Below, one piece after another: positions 8,499-17,894 of a stretch of 64,000 nucleotides of DNA. The notes under the pieces are model-generated. The model searched no databases, had not been told where the DNA came from, and worked only from the letters and a program-made list of their open reading frames with translations. Made by a program: the position numbers and the translations under genes. Source of the stretch: Shewanella dokdonensis (GTDB lineage: Bacteria; Pseudomonadota; Gammaproteobacteria; Enterobacterales; Shewanellaceae); assembly GCF_018394335.1 (NCBI RefSeq), contig NZ_CP074572.1, positions 3,410,001-3,474,000 of the forward strand, in the 5' to 3' direction. How positions within the stretch are numbered: the stretch's first letter is position 1; every line of letters begins with the position of its first letter.

Positions 8499-9992
8499 AT
8501 GACAACGCTTATAAAACATTTCATCGCTGGCGAATTCACTGCCGGTGACGGTGCTCGTAGTATCAGTGTGACCAATCCTGCGGATAATCAGCCAATTGCG
8601 CAGGTTAAGTGTGCTACGCCAGCCGAGATTGAACTGGCGGTTAGCAGCGCGGCGCAAGCATTTAAGTCGTGGCGTAAGGTGGCGGTGCCAGAACGGGCAC
8701 GGCTGATGTTGCGTTATCAGCACCTGCTTAAACAACACCATGATGAACTGGCAACCATTCTTGCTAAAGAAACCGGCAAAACCTTTGCTGATGCTCGCGG
8801 CGATGTGTGGCGTGGCATTGAAGTGGTGGAACACGCTTGTAATATTCCTTCGTTATTGATGGGCGAAACGGTCGAGAACGTAGCGAACGGTATCGATACC
8901 TACAGCATGATCCAGCCATTAGGTGTTTGTACGGGGATTACACCATTCAATTTCCCGGCGATGATCCCGCTGTGGATGTTTCCGTTAGCCATTGCCTGCG
9001 GTAATACCTTCATTCTGAAACCGTCGGAACAGGATCCGATGACCGCGCAGCGCCTCGCCGAACTGTTTGCCCAAGCTGGCGCCCCCAAAGGCATATTGCA
9101 GCTGCTGCATGGTGACCGTGAAGTCGTCGATGCCTTGCTGTGTCATCCACAGATTAAGGCAATTTCTTTTGTCGGCTCGGTTGCGGTTGGGCGTCATGTT
9201 TATCAAACCGGTACGCAGCATCTAAAACGCGTACAAGCCTTTGCTGGTGCCAAAAATCATTGCGTGATCATGCCAGATGCCAATAAACAACAGGTGATTA
9301 ATCAACTGGTAGGCGCCGCGGTTGGCGCCGCAGGGCAACGCTGTATGGCTATCTCGGTGGCCGTGTTTGTCGGTGACGCAAAAGCTTGGTTACCGGAATT
9401 ACGAGAGGCTATGGCTAACGTCCGCCCTGGGCTGTGGAATGATGCGGAGGCGGGATTTGGGCCGCTCATCAGCCCTCAGGCTAAACAACGGGTGTTGGGG
9501 CTGATTGCGAAGGGAAAAGCAGAAGGGGCGGCGTGCCTACTGGATGGTTCTGACGTCAGTGTCAGCGGTTATGAAACCGGCAACTGGGTCGGCTCCACCT
9601 TATTTAGCGGTGTCACAGAAGAGATGAGCTTATACCGCGAGGAAATTTTTGGCCCGGTATTAAGCTGTATGGAAGTCGACTCGTTGGCGCAGGCAATAGC
9701 GTTGGTGAATCGTAATCCTTACGGCAACGGTACTTCGCTGTTTACTGCCAGCGGCGCGGCAGCACGGCAATTCCAACATGAAGTAGAAGTAGGACAAGTG
9801 GGGATCAATATTCCTATTCCCGTACCTTTGCCGTTTTTCTCTTTCACCGGTTGGAAAGGCAGCTTCTACGGTGACCAGCATGCCTATGGCAAACAGGCGG
9901 TGCGTTTTTATACCGAGACCAAAACCATCACCAGCCGTTGGTTTGACGATGATATTGCATCTGCACCCAATATGACCATCAATTTGCGTTGA
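8499..9992 (+). CDS. mmsA: methylmalonate-semialdehyde dehydrogenase (CoA-acylating)
   Basis: Converts methylmalonate semialdehyde to propionyl-CoA, the last step of valine breakdown, with NAD+ and CoA. The 497-residue ALDH-fold protein has [20 protein letters not shown], the NAD-binding [12 protein letters not shown], the catalytic Cys in [14 protein letters not shown] and [12 protein letters not shown]. These are hallmarks of MmsA/IolA rather than general ALDHs. ATG 8499 has AGGA at 8486-8489; ATG 8493 in the same frame is an alternative only a few bases from it. It follows the thiolase by 28 bases. Confidence 0.93.
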   Translation: MTTLIKHFIAGEFTAGDGARSISVTNPADNQPIAQVKCATPAEIELAVSSAAQAFKSWRKVAVPERARLMLRYQHLLKQHHDELATILAKETGKTFADARGDVWRGIEVVEHACNIPSLLMGETVENVANGIDTYSMIQPLGVCTGITPFNFPAMIPLWMFPLAIACGNTFILKPSEQDPMTAQRLAELFAQAGAPKGILQLLHGDREVVDALLCHPQIKAISFVGSVAVGRHVYQTGTQHLKRVQAFAGAKNHCVIMPDANKQQVINQLVGAAVGAAGQRCMAISVAVFVGDAKAWLPELREAMANVRPGLWNDAEAGFGPLISPQAKQRVLGLIAKGKAEGAACLLDGSDVSVSGYETGNWVGSTLFSGVTEEMSLYREEIFGPVLSCMEVDSLAQAIALVNRNPYGNGTSLFTASGAAARQFQHEVEVGQVGINIPIPVPLPFFSFTGWKGSFYGDQHAYGKQAVRFYTETKTITSRWFDDDIASAPNMTINLR

Positions 9993-10055
9993 TGCGTTCT
10001 TCGCAGCAATTATCTTGGCAACAGGTGGTGATGATTTTACCGCCGGGAGTATCTG

Positions 10056-11212
10056 ATGGATTTTAATCTGAATGAAGATCAGCGCCAATTTGTTGAACTG
10101 GCGCGCCAGTTTGCCGTTGATGAACTGGCACCACATGCGGCGCAATGGGATGCAGAACATTACTTTCCCAAAGCGGTTATTCAGCGCGCGGGTGAATTGG
10201 GTTTTGCGGTTTATATGCCGCAGAGGATTGTGGTGGCCTGGGATTATCACGGCTGGATGCTGCGTTGATTTTTGAACAGTTGGCACAGGGCTGTACCACA
10301 ACTACCGCCATGATCACTATCCATAACATGGCCACCTGGATGTTGTGTCGTTGGGGCAGCGACGAGCTGAAAAGTGCCTGGGCTGAAACGCTTACCTCGG
10401 GGCAGAAACTGGCATCTTATTGTCTGACAGAGCCTGGTGCCGGTAGTGATGCTGCTTCTCTGACCACCAGGGCTATCCGCGATGGTGAGGAATATCTGCT
10501 CAATGGCACTAAATGTTTTATTTCTGGGGCTGGCGCCACTGAATTGCTGATAGTGATGGCGCGTACAGGTGCTGCGGGCGCGAAAGGTATCTCAGCATTT
10601 GCCGTGCCAGCAACTGCGCAAGGTGTTAGCTATGGTAAGGCGGAAGCTAAGTTAGGTTGGCATGCTCAGCCAACGCGGCAGGTCAGTTTTGACCAAGTTC
10701 GGATCCCAGCGAGTTATCGCTTAGGGGAAGAGGGGCAAGGCTTCAGCATGGCGATGAAAGGGCTTGATGGCGGACGCATCAACATTGCCGCATGCTCGCT
10801 GGGAACGGCGCAGGCAGCATTGCAGCAGGCGCTCAACTATATGCACCAACGTCAGCAGTTTGGTAAGCCGTTAGCCGCTTTTCAGGCGTTACAATTTAAA
10901 CTCGCCGATATGGCCACCGAGCTAGTCGCTGCGCGGCAGATGATGTACCTCGCCGCCAGCAAACTGGATGAACAGGCCGCAGAGGCAACGTCGTACTGCG
11001 CCATGGCAAAACGTTTTGCTACGGATGCCGGTTTCGCTATCTGTGATAGTGCCTTGCAGATCCACGGTGGCTACGGCTATATCCGTGAATATCCGTTAGA
11101 GCGGTATTTCCGTGATGTGCGGGTACACCAGATCCTCGAAGGTACCAATGAAATCATGCGCCTCATCATTGCCCGGCGATTGCTGGAGCAAGACAGTGCC
11201 TTGGTACAATAA
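10056..11212 (+). CDS. acyl-CoA dehydrogenase (isobutyryl-CoA type), frame break
   Basis: FAD-dependent acyl-CoA dehydrogenase, about 385 residues, that probably oxidises isobutyryl-CoA or 2-methylbutyryl-CoA in this operon. The N-terminal helical domain starts MDFNLNEDQRQFVE. The middle shows YCLTEPGAGSDAASL, typical of the beta-barrel domain. The C-terminal QILEGTNEIMRLI holds the expected catalytic Glu. LSRLDAALIFEQLAQGCTTT resembles isobutyryl-CoA dehydrogenases. The frame shifts near 10223: one extra G (CAGGAGGAT) joins the two halves through MPQEDCGG. It is co-directional with mmsA, 63 bases downstream. Confidence 0.88.
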
Positions 11213-11223
11213 CCGGAGCGCTT

Positions 11224-11996
11224 ATGTCACCGTTAATTGTGGAAACTATCGGCCACAGTGCCGTCATCACCATGAATCATCCTCCGGCAAACACCTGGAC
11301 TTTGGCCAGCTTGCAATTGCTACGGGATACCATTGACAAGTTAAACCAAGATCGGCACATCCGTGCTTTAGTGATCACCGGCGCTGGCGCTAAGTTTTCT
11401 CTGCCGGTGCCGATCTCAACCAGTTTGCTGCGGCTGATAAAGGCCATGCCGCCACTGTGGCTGCGGCATTCGGGGCGGCGTTTGAAATGCTGAGCGCGTT
11501 TCGCGGCGTATCCATTGCTGCAATCAATGGTTACGCCATGGGCGGCGGGTTGGAAGTGGCACTGGCTTGTGATATCCGTCTTGCCGAAGAACAGGCACAA
11601 CTAGCGCTGCCAGAAGCGAGTGTCGGCTTGTTACCTTGCGCAGGTGGCACCCAGAATCTGACCGCATTGGTAGGCGAAGGCTGGGCGAAACGGATGATCC
11701 TCTGCGGTGAACGGTTGAATGCTGCAACAGCATTGACAATCGGCTTGGTGGAAGAGGTGGTGGCGACCGGGACGGTATTGCAGCATGCGCTGGCATTAGC
11801 CGCTAAAGTCGCCAACCAGAGTCCGGCTAGCGTCCGCGCTTGTAAACAACTGATCCAATCCGGCCGCAATATGCCGCGTAATCAAGCGCTGCCAATGGAG
11901 CGTGAGTTGTTTGTCGCGTTGTTCGATACCGAGGATCAACAAGAAGGTGTCAAGGCGTTCTTAGAAAAGCGCTCGGCACATTGGCGTAATGCGTAA
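11224..11996 (+). CDS. enoyl-CoA hydratase, frame break
   Basis: Crotonase-superfamily hydratase, about 257 residues, acting on methacrylyl-CoA or tiglyl-CoA. The oxyanion-hole segment AAINGYAMGGGLEVALACDI and the second catalytic Glu in LALPEASVGLLPCAGGTQ are both present, so both hydratase glutamates are kept. The frame shifts at the T-run 11395-11398: a fifth T restores AKFFSAGADLNQFAAADKG. The gene starts 9 bases after the acyl-CoA dehydrogenase stop. Confidence 0.88.
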
Positions 11997-12007
11997 GGAG
12001 GATATCT

Positions 12008-13117
12008 GTGGAACAGGTGCTATTTAAAACCCTGGAAAGTGTCAGCGGTAAACATATTGGTGTGGCGACACTGAATGCAGAAAAATCACTTAATGCACTG
12101 AATTTGCAGATGGTGCGAATGCTGGCAAAACAGTTGCAACGCTGGCAACAGGATCCTCAGATTGCCGCTGTGGTGTTGGATGCTAACGGTGATAAGGCCT
12201 TTTGCGCTGGCGGTGATGTTCGCGCGCTGTATCAGGCGCAGCGACATAATCCCGGTAGTTTCACGCATGAAGCCCGATTATTTTTTGAAGAAGAATATCG
12301 CTTGGACTATCTGCTCCACACCTTCGGTAAGCCTGTATTACTGTGGGGCGATGGCATAGTGATGGGCGGCGGACTCGGCTTGATGATGGGCGCCAGTCAC
12401 CGCATTGTGACCGAGCGCTCCCGCATTGCTATGCCGGAAGTCACTATTGGCCTGTATCCCGATGTCGGGGGCAGTTATTTCTTGGGGCGATTACCGGGTA
12501 AAACCGGGCTGTTTCTTGGACTAACCGCTTACAACCTTAACGCCGCAGACGCGCGCTATTGCGGCTTCGCCAACCATTTTTTAGCGGCGGCAGACAAACA
12601 GCGTTTGCTTGATGCTATGAGCACGCTCAGTTGGGGTGACAACCACACGCTTAACCACCAGAAGTTGCATGATTTACTGACCATGCTCGCAGCCAATTGT
12701 AGTGAGCATCCCGGTAGCAGTCGACTCAAGGCGCAACAACTGGTGATTGACCAATTGATGTCGGGAACGCTCGCAGAGGTGCTGCAAAAGATGCAAAACC
12801 TGACATCAGAACCGTCTTGGTTACAGCAAGCGCGTGACACTATGCTGCAAGGCAGTCCTCTGAGTTGGGCCCTGGCGTGGCAACAAGCACGCTTAGGCAA
12901 CTCTATGAAATTGGCCGATTGTTTCCGTATGGAATTGGGCTGGAGTCTTAACTGCTGTGCTATTGGGGATTTCTGCGAGGGCGTCAGAGCGTTGTTAGTG
13001 GATAAGGACCATGCCCCACAATGGCGTTATGGCATCGGCCGTTTGCCACCACTGGAAGCCGTAGAAGCATTATTGGCTAATCCGTTCCCTCATGAGCATC
13101 CGCTTGCCGACCTTTGA
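12008..13117 (+). CDS. 3-hydroxyisobutyryl-CoA hydrolase
   Basis: Crotonase-fold thioesterase of 369 residues that releases 3-hydroxyisobutyrate from its CoA ester in valine degradation. It is longer than a plain hydratase and carries the hydrolase-type segments NGDKAFCAGGDVRALYQAQ, GIVMGGGLGLMMGASHRI, AMPEVTIGLYPDVGGSYFL and a C-terminal FRMELGWSLNCC. A GTG start follows a strong AAGGAGG. It lies directly between the hydratase and mmsB genes, matching its position in the pathway. Confidence 0.9.
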   Translation: MEQVLFKTLESVSGKHIGVATLNAEKSLNALNLQMVRMLAKQLQRWQQDPQIAAVVLDANGDKAFCAGGDVRALYQAQRHNPGSFTHEARLFFEEEYRLDYLLHTFGKPVLLWGDGIVMGGGLGLMMGASHRIVTERSRIAMPEVTIGLYPDVGGSYFLGRLPGKTGLFLGLTAYNLNAADARYCGFANHFLAAADKQRLLDAMSTLSWGDNHTLNHQKLHDLLTMLAANCSEHPGSSRLKAQQLVIDQLMSGTLAEVLQKMQNLTSEPSWLQQARDTMLQGSPLSWALAWQQARLGNSMKLADCFRMELGWSLNCCAIGDFCEGVRALLVDKDHAPQWRYGIGRLPPLEAVEALLANPFPHEHPLADL

Positions 13118-13145
13118 GCAACCTATTGAAACAGGAGTGCGCAAT

Positions 13146-14048
13146 ATGAGTACAGTAGCATTTATTGGCTTGGGAAATATGGGGCTGCCGATGGCAGTCA
13201 ATCTGCTACATAAAGGCTTTAAGGTACGCGCCTTTGATCTGGTCAGCGAGGCGGTTGCCGCTATTGCGGGCAAAGGCGCCACAGCTTGCCATAGCGCCAT
13301 TGATGCCGCTACTGGTGCCGATGTCGTGGTGTCTATGCTCCCCGCTGGCAAACATACCCGAGCCTTATACCTTGGCGATAATGATAGCAAAGGGCTGTTG
13401 CAGACAGTTGCTGAAGCCACACTATTGATTGATTGCTCAACGATTGATGCCGCTACCGCTAAAGAGGTGTCACTGGTGGCAGAGAATAAAGGGTTTGATT
13501 TTGTCGATGCCCCGGTATCGGGAGGAACGGCTGGTGCTACGGCGGCGACATTGACCTTTATTTGTGGTGGTAACGTCACTGCGGTGGCTCGTGCCAAACC
13601 GGTTCTCAGTGCCATGGGCAGTAATATTTTTCATGCAGGTGGCCCTGGTAGTGGGCAATTAGCTAAGATCTGCAACAATATGCTGCTGGCCGTATTGATG
13701 GTTGGCACCAGTGAAGCGCTCAGCATGGGCATAGATAACGGTTTGGATCCTAAAGTGCTGTCAGATATCATGAAGCTCAGCAGCGGTGGTAACTGGACGC
13801 TGGAAAAGTACAATCCCTGTCCTGGGGTGATGCCAGACGTTCCTGCATCTAAAGGCTACCAAGGCGGTTTTATGGTGGAGCTGATGCTCAAGGATCTCGG
13901 CTTAAGTCAGGAGACGGCGCTGAAGAGTTTATCCAGCACCCCCATGGGTGCCTTAGCCAGAGCCTTGTTTGTGTCCCACGCCCGCAACGGTAATGGTCGC
14001 CGCGATTTTTCCAGTATATTTGAGCAGTTCAGTAAGCAAAAAACATAA
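13146..14048 (+). CDS. mmsB: 3-hydroxyisobutyrate dehydrogenase
   Basis: NAD-dependent oxidation of 3-hydroxyisobutyrate to methylmalonate semialdehyde, the substrate of MmsA. The 300-residue protein has the beta-hydroxyacid dehydrogenase N-terminus VAFIGLGNMGLPMA, the substrate-binding FVDAPVSGGTAGA and the catalytic Lys segment GSGQLAKICNNMLL. ATG 13146 has AGGAG at 13133-13137; the frame is open upstream into the previous gene without similarity. Intact. Confidence 0.93.
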   Translation: MSTVAFIGLGNMGLPMAVNLLHKGFKVRAFDLVSEAVAAIAGKGATACHSAIDAATGADVVVSMLPAGKHTRALYLGDNDSKGLLQTVAEATLLIDCSTIDAATAKEVSLVAENKGFDFVDAPVSGGTAGATAATLTFICGGNVTAVARAKPVLSAMGSNIFHAGGPGSGQLAKICNNMLLAVLMVGTSEALSMGIDNGLDPKVLSDIMKLSSGGNWTLEKYNPCPGVMPDVPASKGYQGGFMVELMLKDLGLSQETALKSLSSTPMGALARALFVSHARNGNGRRDFSSIFEQFSKQKT

Positions 14049-14065
14049 TTACAAAGGAATTTGCA

Positions 14066-14821
14066 ATGGAGATTAAAGGTAAGGTGGTGGCGATTACTGG
14101 CGGTGCCGGTGGTTTGGGGTTCGCTATGGCGCAACAACTGGCGGCGGTGGGCGCTAGACTCGCGCTGATCGACCTTGACCAACAGAAACTGGAACATGCC
14201 TGTGCGCTGTTGGGCGATACAGAAGTGCAAGGCTACGCGGTGGATATCACCGACGAAGAAGATGTGATAGCCACTTTCGGTTTTATTCTGGAAGACTTTG
14301 GACAACTCAACGTCTTGGTCAATAACGCCGGTATTTTACTCGATGGCATGTTGCTGAAAGCGAAAGAAGGACAAGTGACCGAACGCATGTCGCTTGAACA
14401 GTTCCAGGCGGTGATCAATGTTAACCTCAGTGGCAGCTTTTTGTGTGGTCGCGAAGCCGCCGCGGCAATGATCGAGTCGGGGCAGACTGGTATTATCATC
14501 AACATCTCTAGCTTGGCCCGCCACGGCAATATTGGGCAAAGTAATTATGCGGCTTCCAAGGCCGGGGTTGCCTCACTGGCGGTCGGCTGGGCCAAAGAGC
14601 TGGCACGTTATCAGATCCGCGCCGTTGCAATTGCGCCGGGGGTGATTGCCACCGACATGACCGCCGCCATGAAACCTGAAGCGTTGGCGCGGTTAGAAAA
14701 GGCGGTCCCCGTTGGCCGGCTTGGACAGGCCGATGAAGTTGCCGCTACGGTAAAATTTGTCATTGAAAATGATTATATTAACGGCCGGATCATTGAAGTT
14801 GATGGTGGTTTATCGCTGTAG
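14066..14821 (+). CDS. SDR family 3-hydroxyacyl-CoA dehydrogenase
   Basis: A 251-residue classical short-chain dehydrogenase. AITGGAGGLGFAMA is the NAD-binding motif, NNAG follows, and the active site is SSLARHGNIGQSNYAASK with Tyr and Lys in place. By its place at the end of the operon it probably oxidises 3-hydroxy-2-methylbutyryl-CoA to the thiolase substrate in isoleucine breakdown. This is inferred from operon context; FabG-like proteins are hard to separate by sequence. AAAGGAA precedes the ATG. Confidence 0.85.
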   Translation: MEIKGKVVAITGGAGGLGFAMAQQLAAVGARLALIDLDQQKLEHACALLGDTEVQGYAVDITDEEDVIATFGFILEDFGQLNVLVNNAGILLDGMLLKAKEGQVTERMSLEQFQAVINVNLSGSFLCGREAAAAMIESGQTGIIINISSLARHGNIGQSNYAASKAGVASLAVGWAKELARYQIRAVAIAPGVIATDMTAAMKPEALARLEKAVPVGRLGQADEVAATVKFVIENDYINGRIIEVDGGLSL

Positions 14822-14843
14822 TCGTTAGCCGCTGACGCCAGTC

Positions 14844-14906
14844 AAAATCCTGACTATTCCCATTCGTGACAGAATGTTCTAACGTGGGGAGTAATCAGGA
14901 TTTTTT
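14844..14906 (+). terminator. terminator of the branched-chain amino acid operon
   Basis: AAAATCCTGA (14844-14853) pairs with TCAGGATTTT (14895-14904), with additional inner pairing of ATTCCC with GGGGAGT, and a T tract follows. The loop is long, but the outer stem with AT flanks is strong. Confidence 0.65.
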
Positions 14907-15022
14907 ATTGTCTGAGCAGTGTGCTGAACACTATGCGCCAGCGATGAAAGTTGACATACACCCCATGAGACTGAACAATTCGCGCTGATGATGAGAAAGG
15001 TGACTAGAGGTTAAGCTGTTTC

Positions 15023-15252
15023 ATGCACTGGCTGGAAACTGGATTGAAGCGCATCATGCTGGTGCTGGGGTGCCTAGGTGTTGTCGTGATATATGGTGGA
15101 TTTTTTATCTGTTATTTAGCGGCCGTTCCACCGCGCCTATTAATTGGTTTTACTTGATTTCTCCCTGGTTGTGCGTGTTCTTTGGCCTGTCGAAGAACCA
15201 GCAGCAACGGGTGTTACAGTGGTTTCTTGATAAATTTAACAGCAAACACTAA
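15023..15252 (+). CDS. small two-helix membrane protein, frame break
   Basis: Not recognised. Reading from ATG 15023 gives a hydrophobic start (MHWLETGLKRIMLVLGCLG). After the six-T run 15101-15106 the open frame changes, and one more T joins it to SGRSTAPINWFYLISPW and a polar end KFNSKH. The joined product is about 76 residues with two membrane helices (about residues 11-33 and 40-55) and a basic amphipathic C-terminus. The join uses the same one-base homopolymer loss that breaks neighbouring genes. The ribosome binding site is weak, and function is unknown. Confidence 0.5.
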
Positions 15253-15292
15253 AAAGCCCGCGAGCAGCGGAAAATATATTGAGGGAAAGGCA

Positions 15293-17352
15293 ATGATTAC
15301 CGTGGGTGCTATGGTGAGGAGACTAGGTCTGGCCGCGCTCGTTGTGTTGCAGGTTGCTTGCAACCCGCAACCGCCAGCAGAAGCAACCACAACAGAGGGA
15401 AAACCTACAGTGCAAACATCCGCCTACGGTACCTGGGAATCACCGTTAAGTGCCGAAGATGTATTCGGTCAGGCCGTCGCCATTGGTCAACTACAGAGCG
15501 TTGATGGTGGCATCTATTTCAGTGTTTCTGATCCCTCACAGGGCGGACAACTGGGAATAAAAAAATTAGCATTCGATGGTCAGGTAACCGAAGTGGTTCC
15601 GGCGACTTTCGGGGTCGGTAGTCGCGTACATGAGTATGGCGGCGCACCTTATCTGGCGATTGGAAACAGCGTTTTTGTCACCCGTATGGCAGATCAGCTA
15701 TTTTATCGAATTGCTCCCAATCAAGAGCCCGTGGCTCTGACGCCGTCAGGCACCCGTCATGCTGACTGTATTTCGTACTCGAAAGGCTCGCGTATCATCT
15801 GCGTTCGAGAAGATCACCGAGTTGCAGGCGAAGCTAAAGCGAGTCTGGTTACCATCAATCTGAATTTTGCGGGCGAGGGCGATACCTTTGTTGATGGTCA
15901 TGACTTTTTCAGCTCTCCGGCGATCAATGAAGACAACTCGCAGCTGGCCTGGATTGCCTGGGATCACCCCAACATGCCTTGGGATAATACCCAATTATGG
16001 GTGGGCGATCTTAATCGCAAGGGCCAGATAACAAATGTGCGCCAAATGGCGACCGCCCATAAAGGCGCAGTGATGCAGCCACTTTATGCCCCTGACGGAC
16101 AACTCTATTTTATTGCCGATTATGATAACTGGTGGAACCTGTATCGGTTAAAGGCTGATGGCAGTATTGAACAAGTGACTAAGCTGCAAGGGGAAATAGG
16201 CAAACCAGCCTGGGGCTTTGGCGAGCATGCCTATGCTTTTGAAAATGCCCATAGCGTTGTGTTTGCCTATCATCAGAATGGCAATGTCCACCTGATGCGC
16301 CAAGATGTGAATAGTGGTGTGAGTGAAGAGCTGGCGACAGATTTTGCCGATGTGAGGCAACTGATCAGTGCCGATAACGGCGTATATTTTGTCGGCGCTA
16401 AAGCGACCCCTGAACGCGGCATCTACAAGGTCTCTGGTCGTGGAACTGAGCTGGTATATGCGCCGCCTATCAAAGGGTTAGAACCAGATTATATCTCTAA
16501 ACCGGTGGCGCTAAGTTTTGACACCAGTGACCGGCAAAAGGCTTATGGCTATTTTTATGCGCCGCAAAATCCCTTATTTAGTGCCCCCAAAGACAGTAAA
16601 CCGCCCTTAGTCATGATGTTACATGGCGGACCCACCGCGGAAGCCAGCAGCGCTTACAGCAGTGCTATTCAATATTGGACAACCCGCGGCTTTGCGGTAT
16701 TTAACCTAAATTACCGTGGCAGTACCGGTTATGGCCGAAAATATCGTCAGAGTCTGTATGGCAAATGGGGTGTCGCCGATGTGGAGGATGCGGTCAACGC
16801 CGCTAAGTACTTAGCCGCTGAAGGATGGGTTAACCCCGACATGCTTGCCATTCGGGGGGCAGTGCTGGCGGTTTTAGTGTGCTGGCCGCATTGGCCTTTC
16901 ATGACAGTTTTAAAGCCGGTACCAGTTATTTTGGTATCAGCGATATCGAGATCCTCGCCAAAGAAACCCATAAATTTGAGTCGCGTTATCTCGATCAATT
17001 GATCGGCCCTTACCCGGCAGCCAAACAGATTTACCACGATCGTTCGCCGCTTTACCATCTGGAGGGCTTGAACGAACCGTTACTGCTGTTACAAGGGCTA
17101 GATGATAAAGTGGTGCCACCGAATCAATCCGAGCTGATCTATCAAGCGGTGAAAGCCAAAGGGGTACCCACCGCTTTTATTGGCTTTGACGGTGAAGGAC
17201 ACGGCTTTCGTAAACCCGCCAATAATATCCGCGCGCTACAGTCGGAACTGTCTTTTTACGGGCAAGTTTTTGGCTTCACACCAGCGGGCTATTTACCCGC
17301 ATTAACACTGGATAATGCCGCGGCACTACCGAAAACCGCAGCAACTCAGTGA
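15293..17352 (+). CDS. S9 family prolyl oligopeptidase-like peptidase, frame break
   Basis: Exported serine peptidase/acylaminoacyl peptidase of about 686 residues. The N-terminus has a hydrophobic export segment ending in a Cys (VLQVACNPQ), perhaps a lipoprotein, although Gln at -3 is unusual for a lipobox. A beta-propeller region (about 50-410) precedes an alpha/beta-hydrolase domain with LVMMLHGGPTAEASS, the nucleophile Ser in GGSAGG, Asp in LLLQGLDDKVVPPNQS and His in GEGHGFRKPAN. The frame breaks exactly at the G-run 16854-16859 before the active Ser; a seventh G restores it. Its 3' end overlaps the converging cueR by 7 bases. Confidence 0.88.
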
Positions 17353-17747
17353 TGACAGCAGTTTTTGCCAGACAGCCCCTCAATGATGGGGCAGTCTGGT
17401 GAATCGCCGCCATGACACTGATCCACCAATTCACTCAACTCGGCATGTAGCGATGCCAGACTTGCCATTCGTTGTTCCAGTGCTTTTAGATGTTCACTGG
17501 CCAAGCGTTTGACATCACTGGCACAACGTTGTGGATCATGTTTCAGTTGCAGTAAATCCTTACACTCTTCAATACTGAAACCGAGTTCCCGGCAGTGTTG
17601 CACAAATTGCAGTGCTTCCAGCTGTGTCCGGTTGTATTCCCGATAACCGTTGTCTCCACGTTCCGCTTGCACTAGGCCGATATCATGGTAATAACGGATG
17701 CTTTTGATACTCAATCCGGTCGCTTTTGCCACATCTCCGATTTTCAT
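17346..17747 (-). CDS. cueR: copper-responsive MerR family regulator CueR
   Basis: Cu(I)-sensing activator, 133 residues. The MerR-type HTH starts MKIGDVAKATGLSIKSIRYY and is followed by the dimerisation helix. The metal loop CHGGDSPDCPIIEGLSG has the two Cys separated by seven residues and the same CPII context as E. coli CueR; a CysCysHisHis tail ends the protein. I chose the ATG at 17747, behind CAGGAG, over an upstream ATG at 17768. It is divergent from copA, whose promoter has the matching operator. Confidence 0.92.
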   Translation of the reverse strand: MKIGDVAKATGLSIKSIRYYHDIGLVQAERGDNGYREYNRTQLEALQFVQHCRELGFSIEECKDLLQLKHDPQRCASDVKRLASEHLKALEQRMASLASLHAELSELVDQCHGGDSPDCPIIEGLSGKNCCHH

Positions 17748-17802
17748 ATAGCAACTCCTGTGATCCATCGCTGAACTTTAACAATGGATAAGAATACCGT
17801 AC

Positions 17803-17833
17803 TTGACTCTCCAGTTACTGGAGACTTTAACCT
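17803..17833 (+). promoter_or_regulatory. MerR-type promoter/CueR operator of copA
   Basis: TTGACT (17803-17808) and TAACCT (17828-17833) are separated by 19 bases, the over-long spacer typical of MerR-family targets. Between them lies the dyad CTCCAG-TTA-CTGGAG (17809-17823). Copper-loaded CueR would untwist this spacer and start copA transcription. Confidence 0.8.
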
Positions 17834-17894
17834 TTACTACATCGAAATACCATGAGCAGTTTGCCCATGAGCGGTTTAGGTTTAGGAGAAGCAT

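Noticed and set aside
9660..10301. A 213-codon minus-strand open frame over the mmsA/acyl-CoA dehydrogenase junction
   Set aside because: Antisense to two recognised catabolic genes and without domain or ribosome site support.
7284..14821. Pseudogene decay of the branched-chain amino acid operon (three broken genes)
   Set aside because: Each broken gene needs only one base in a short run and keeps all catalytic residues on both sides, and unrelated essential genes in the window show the same lesion.
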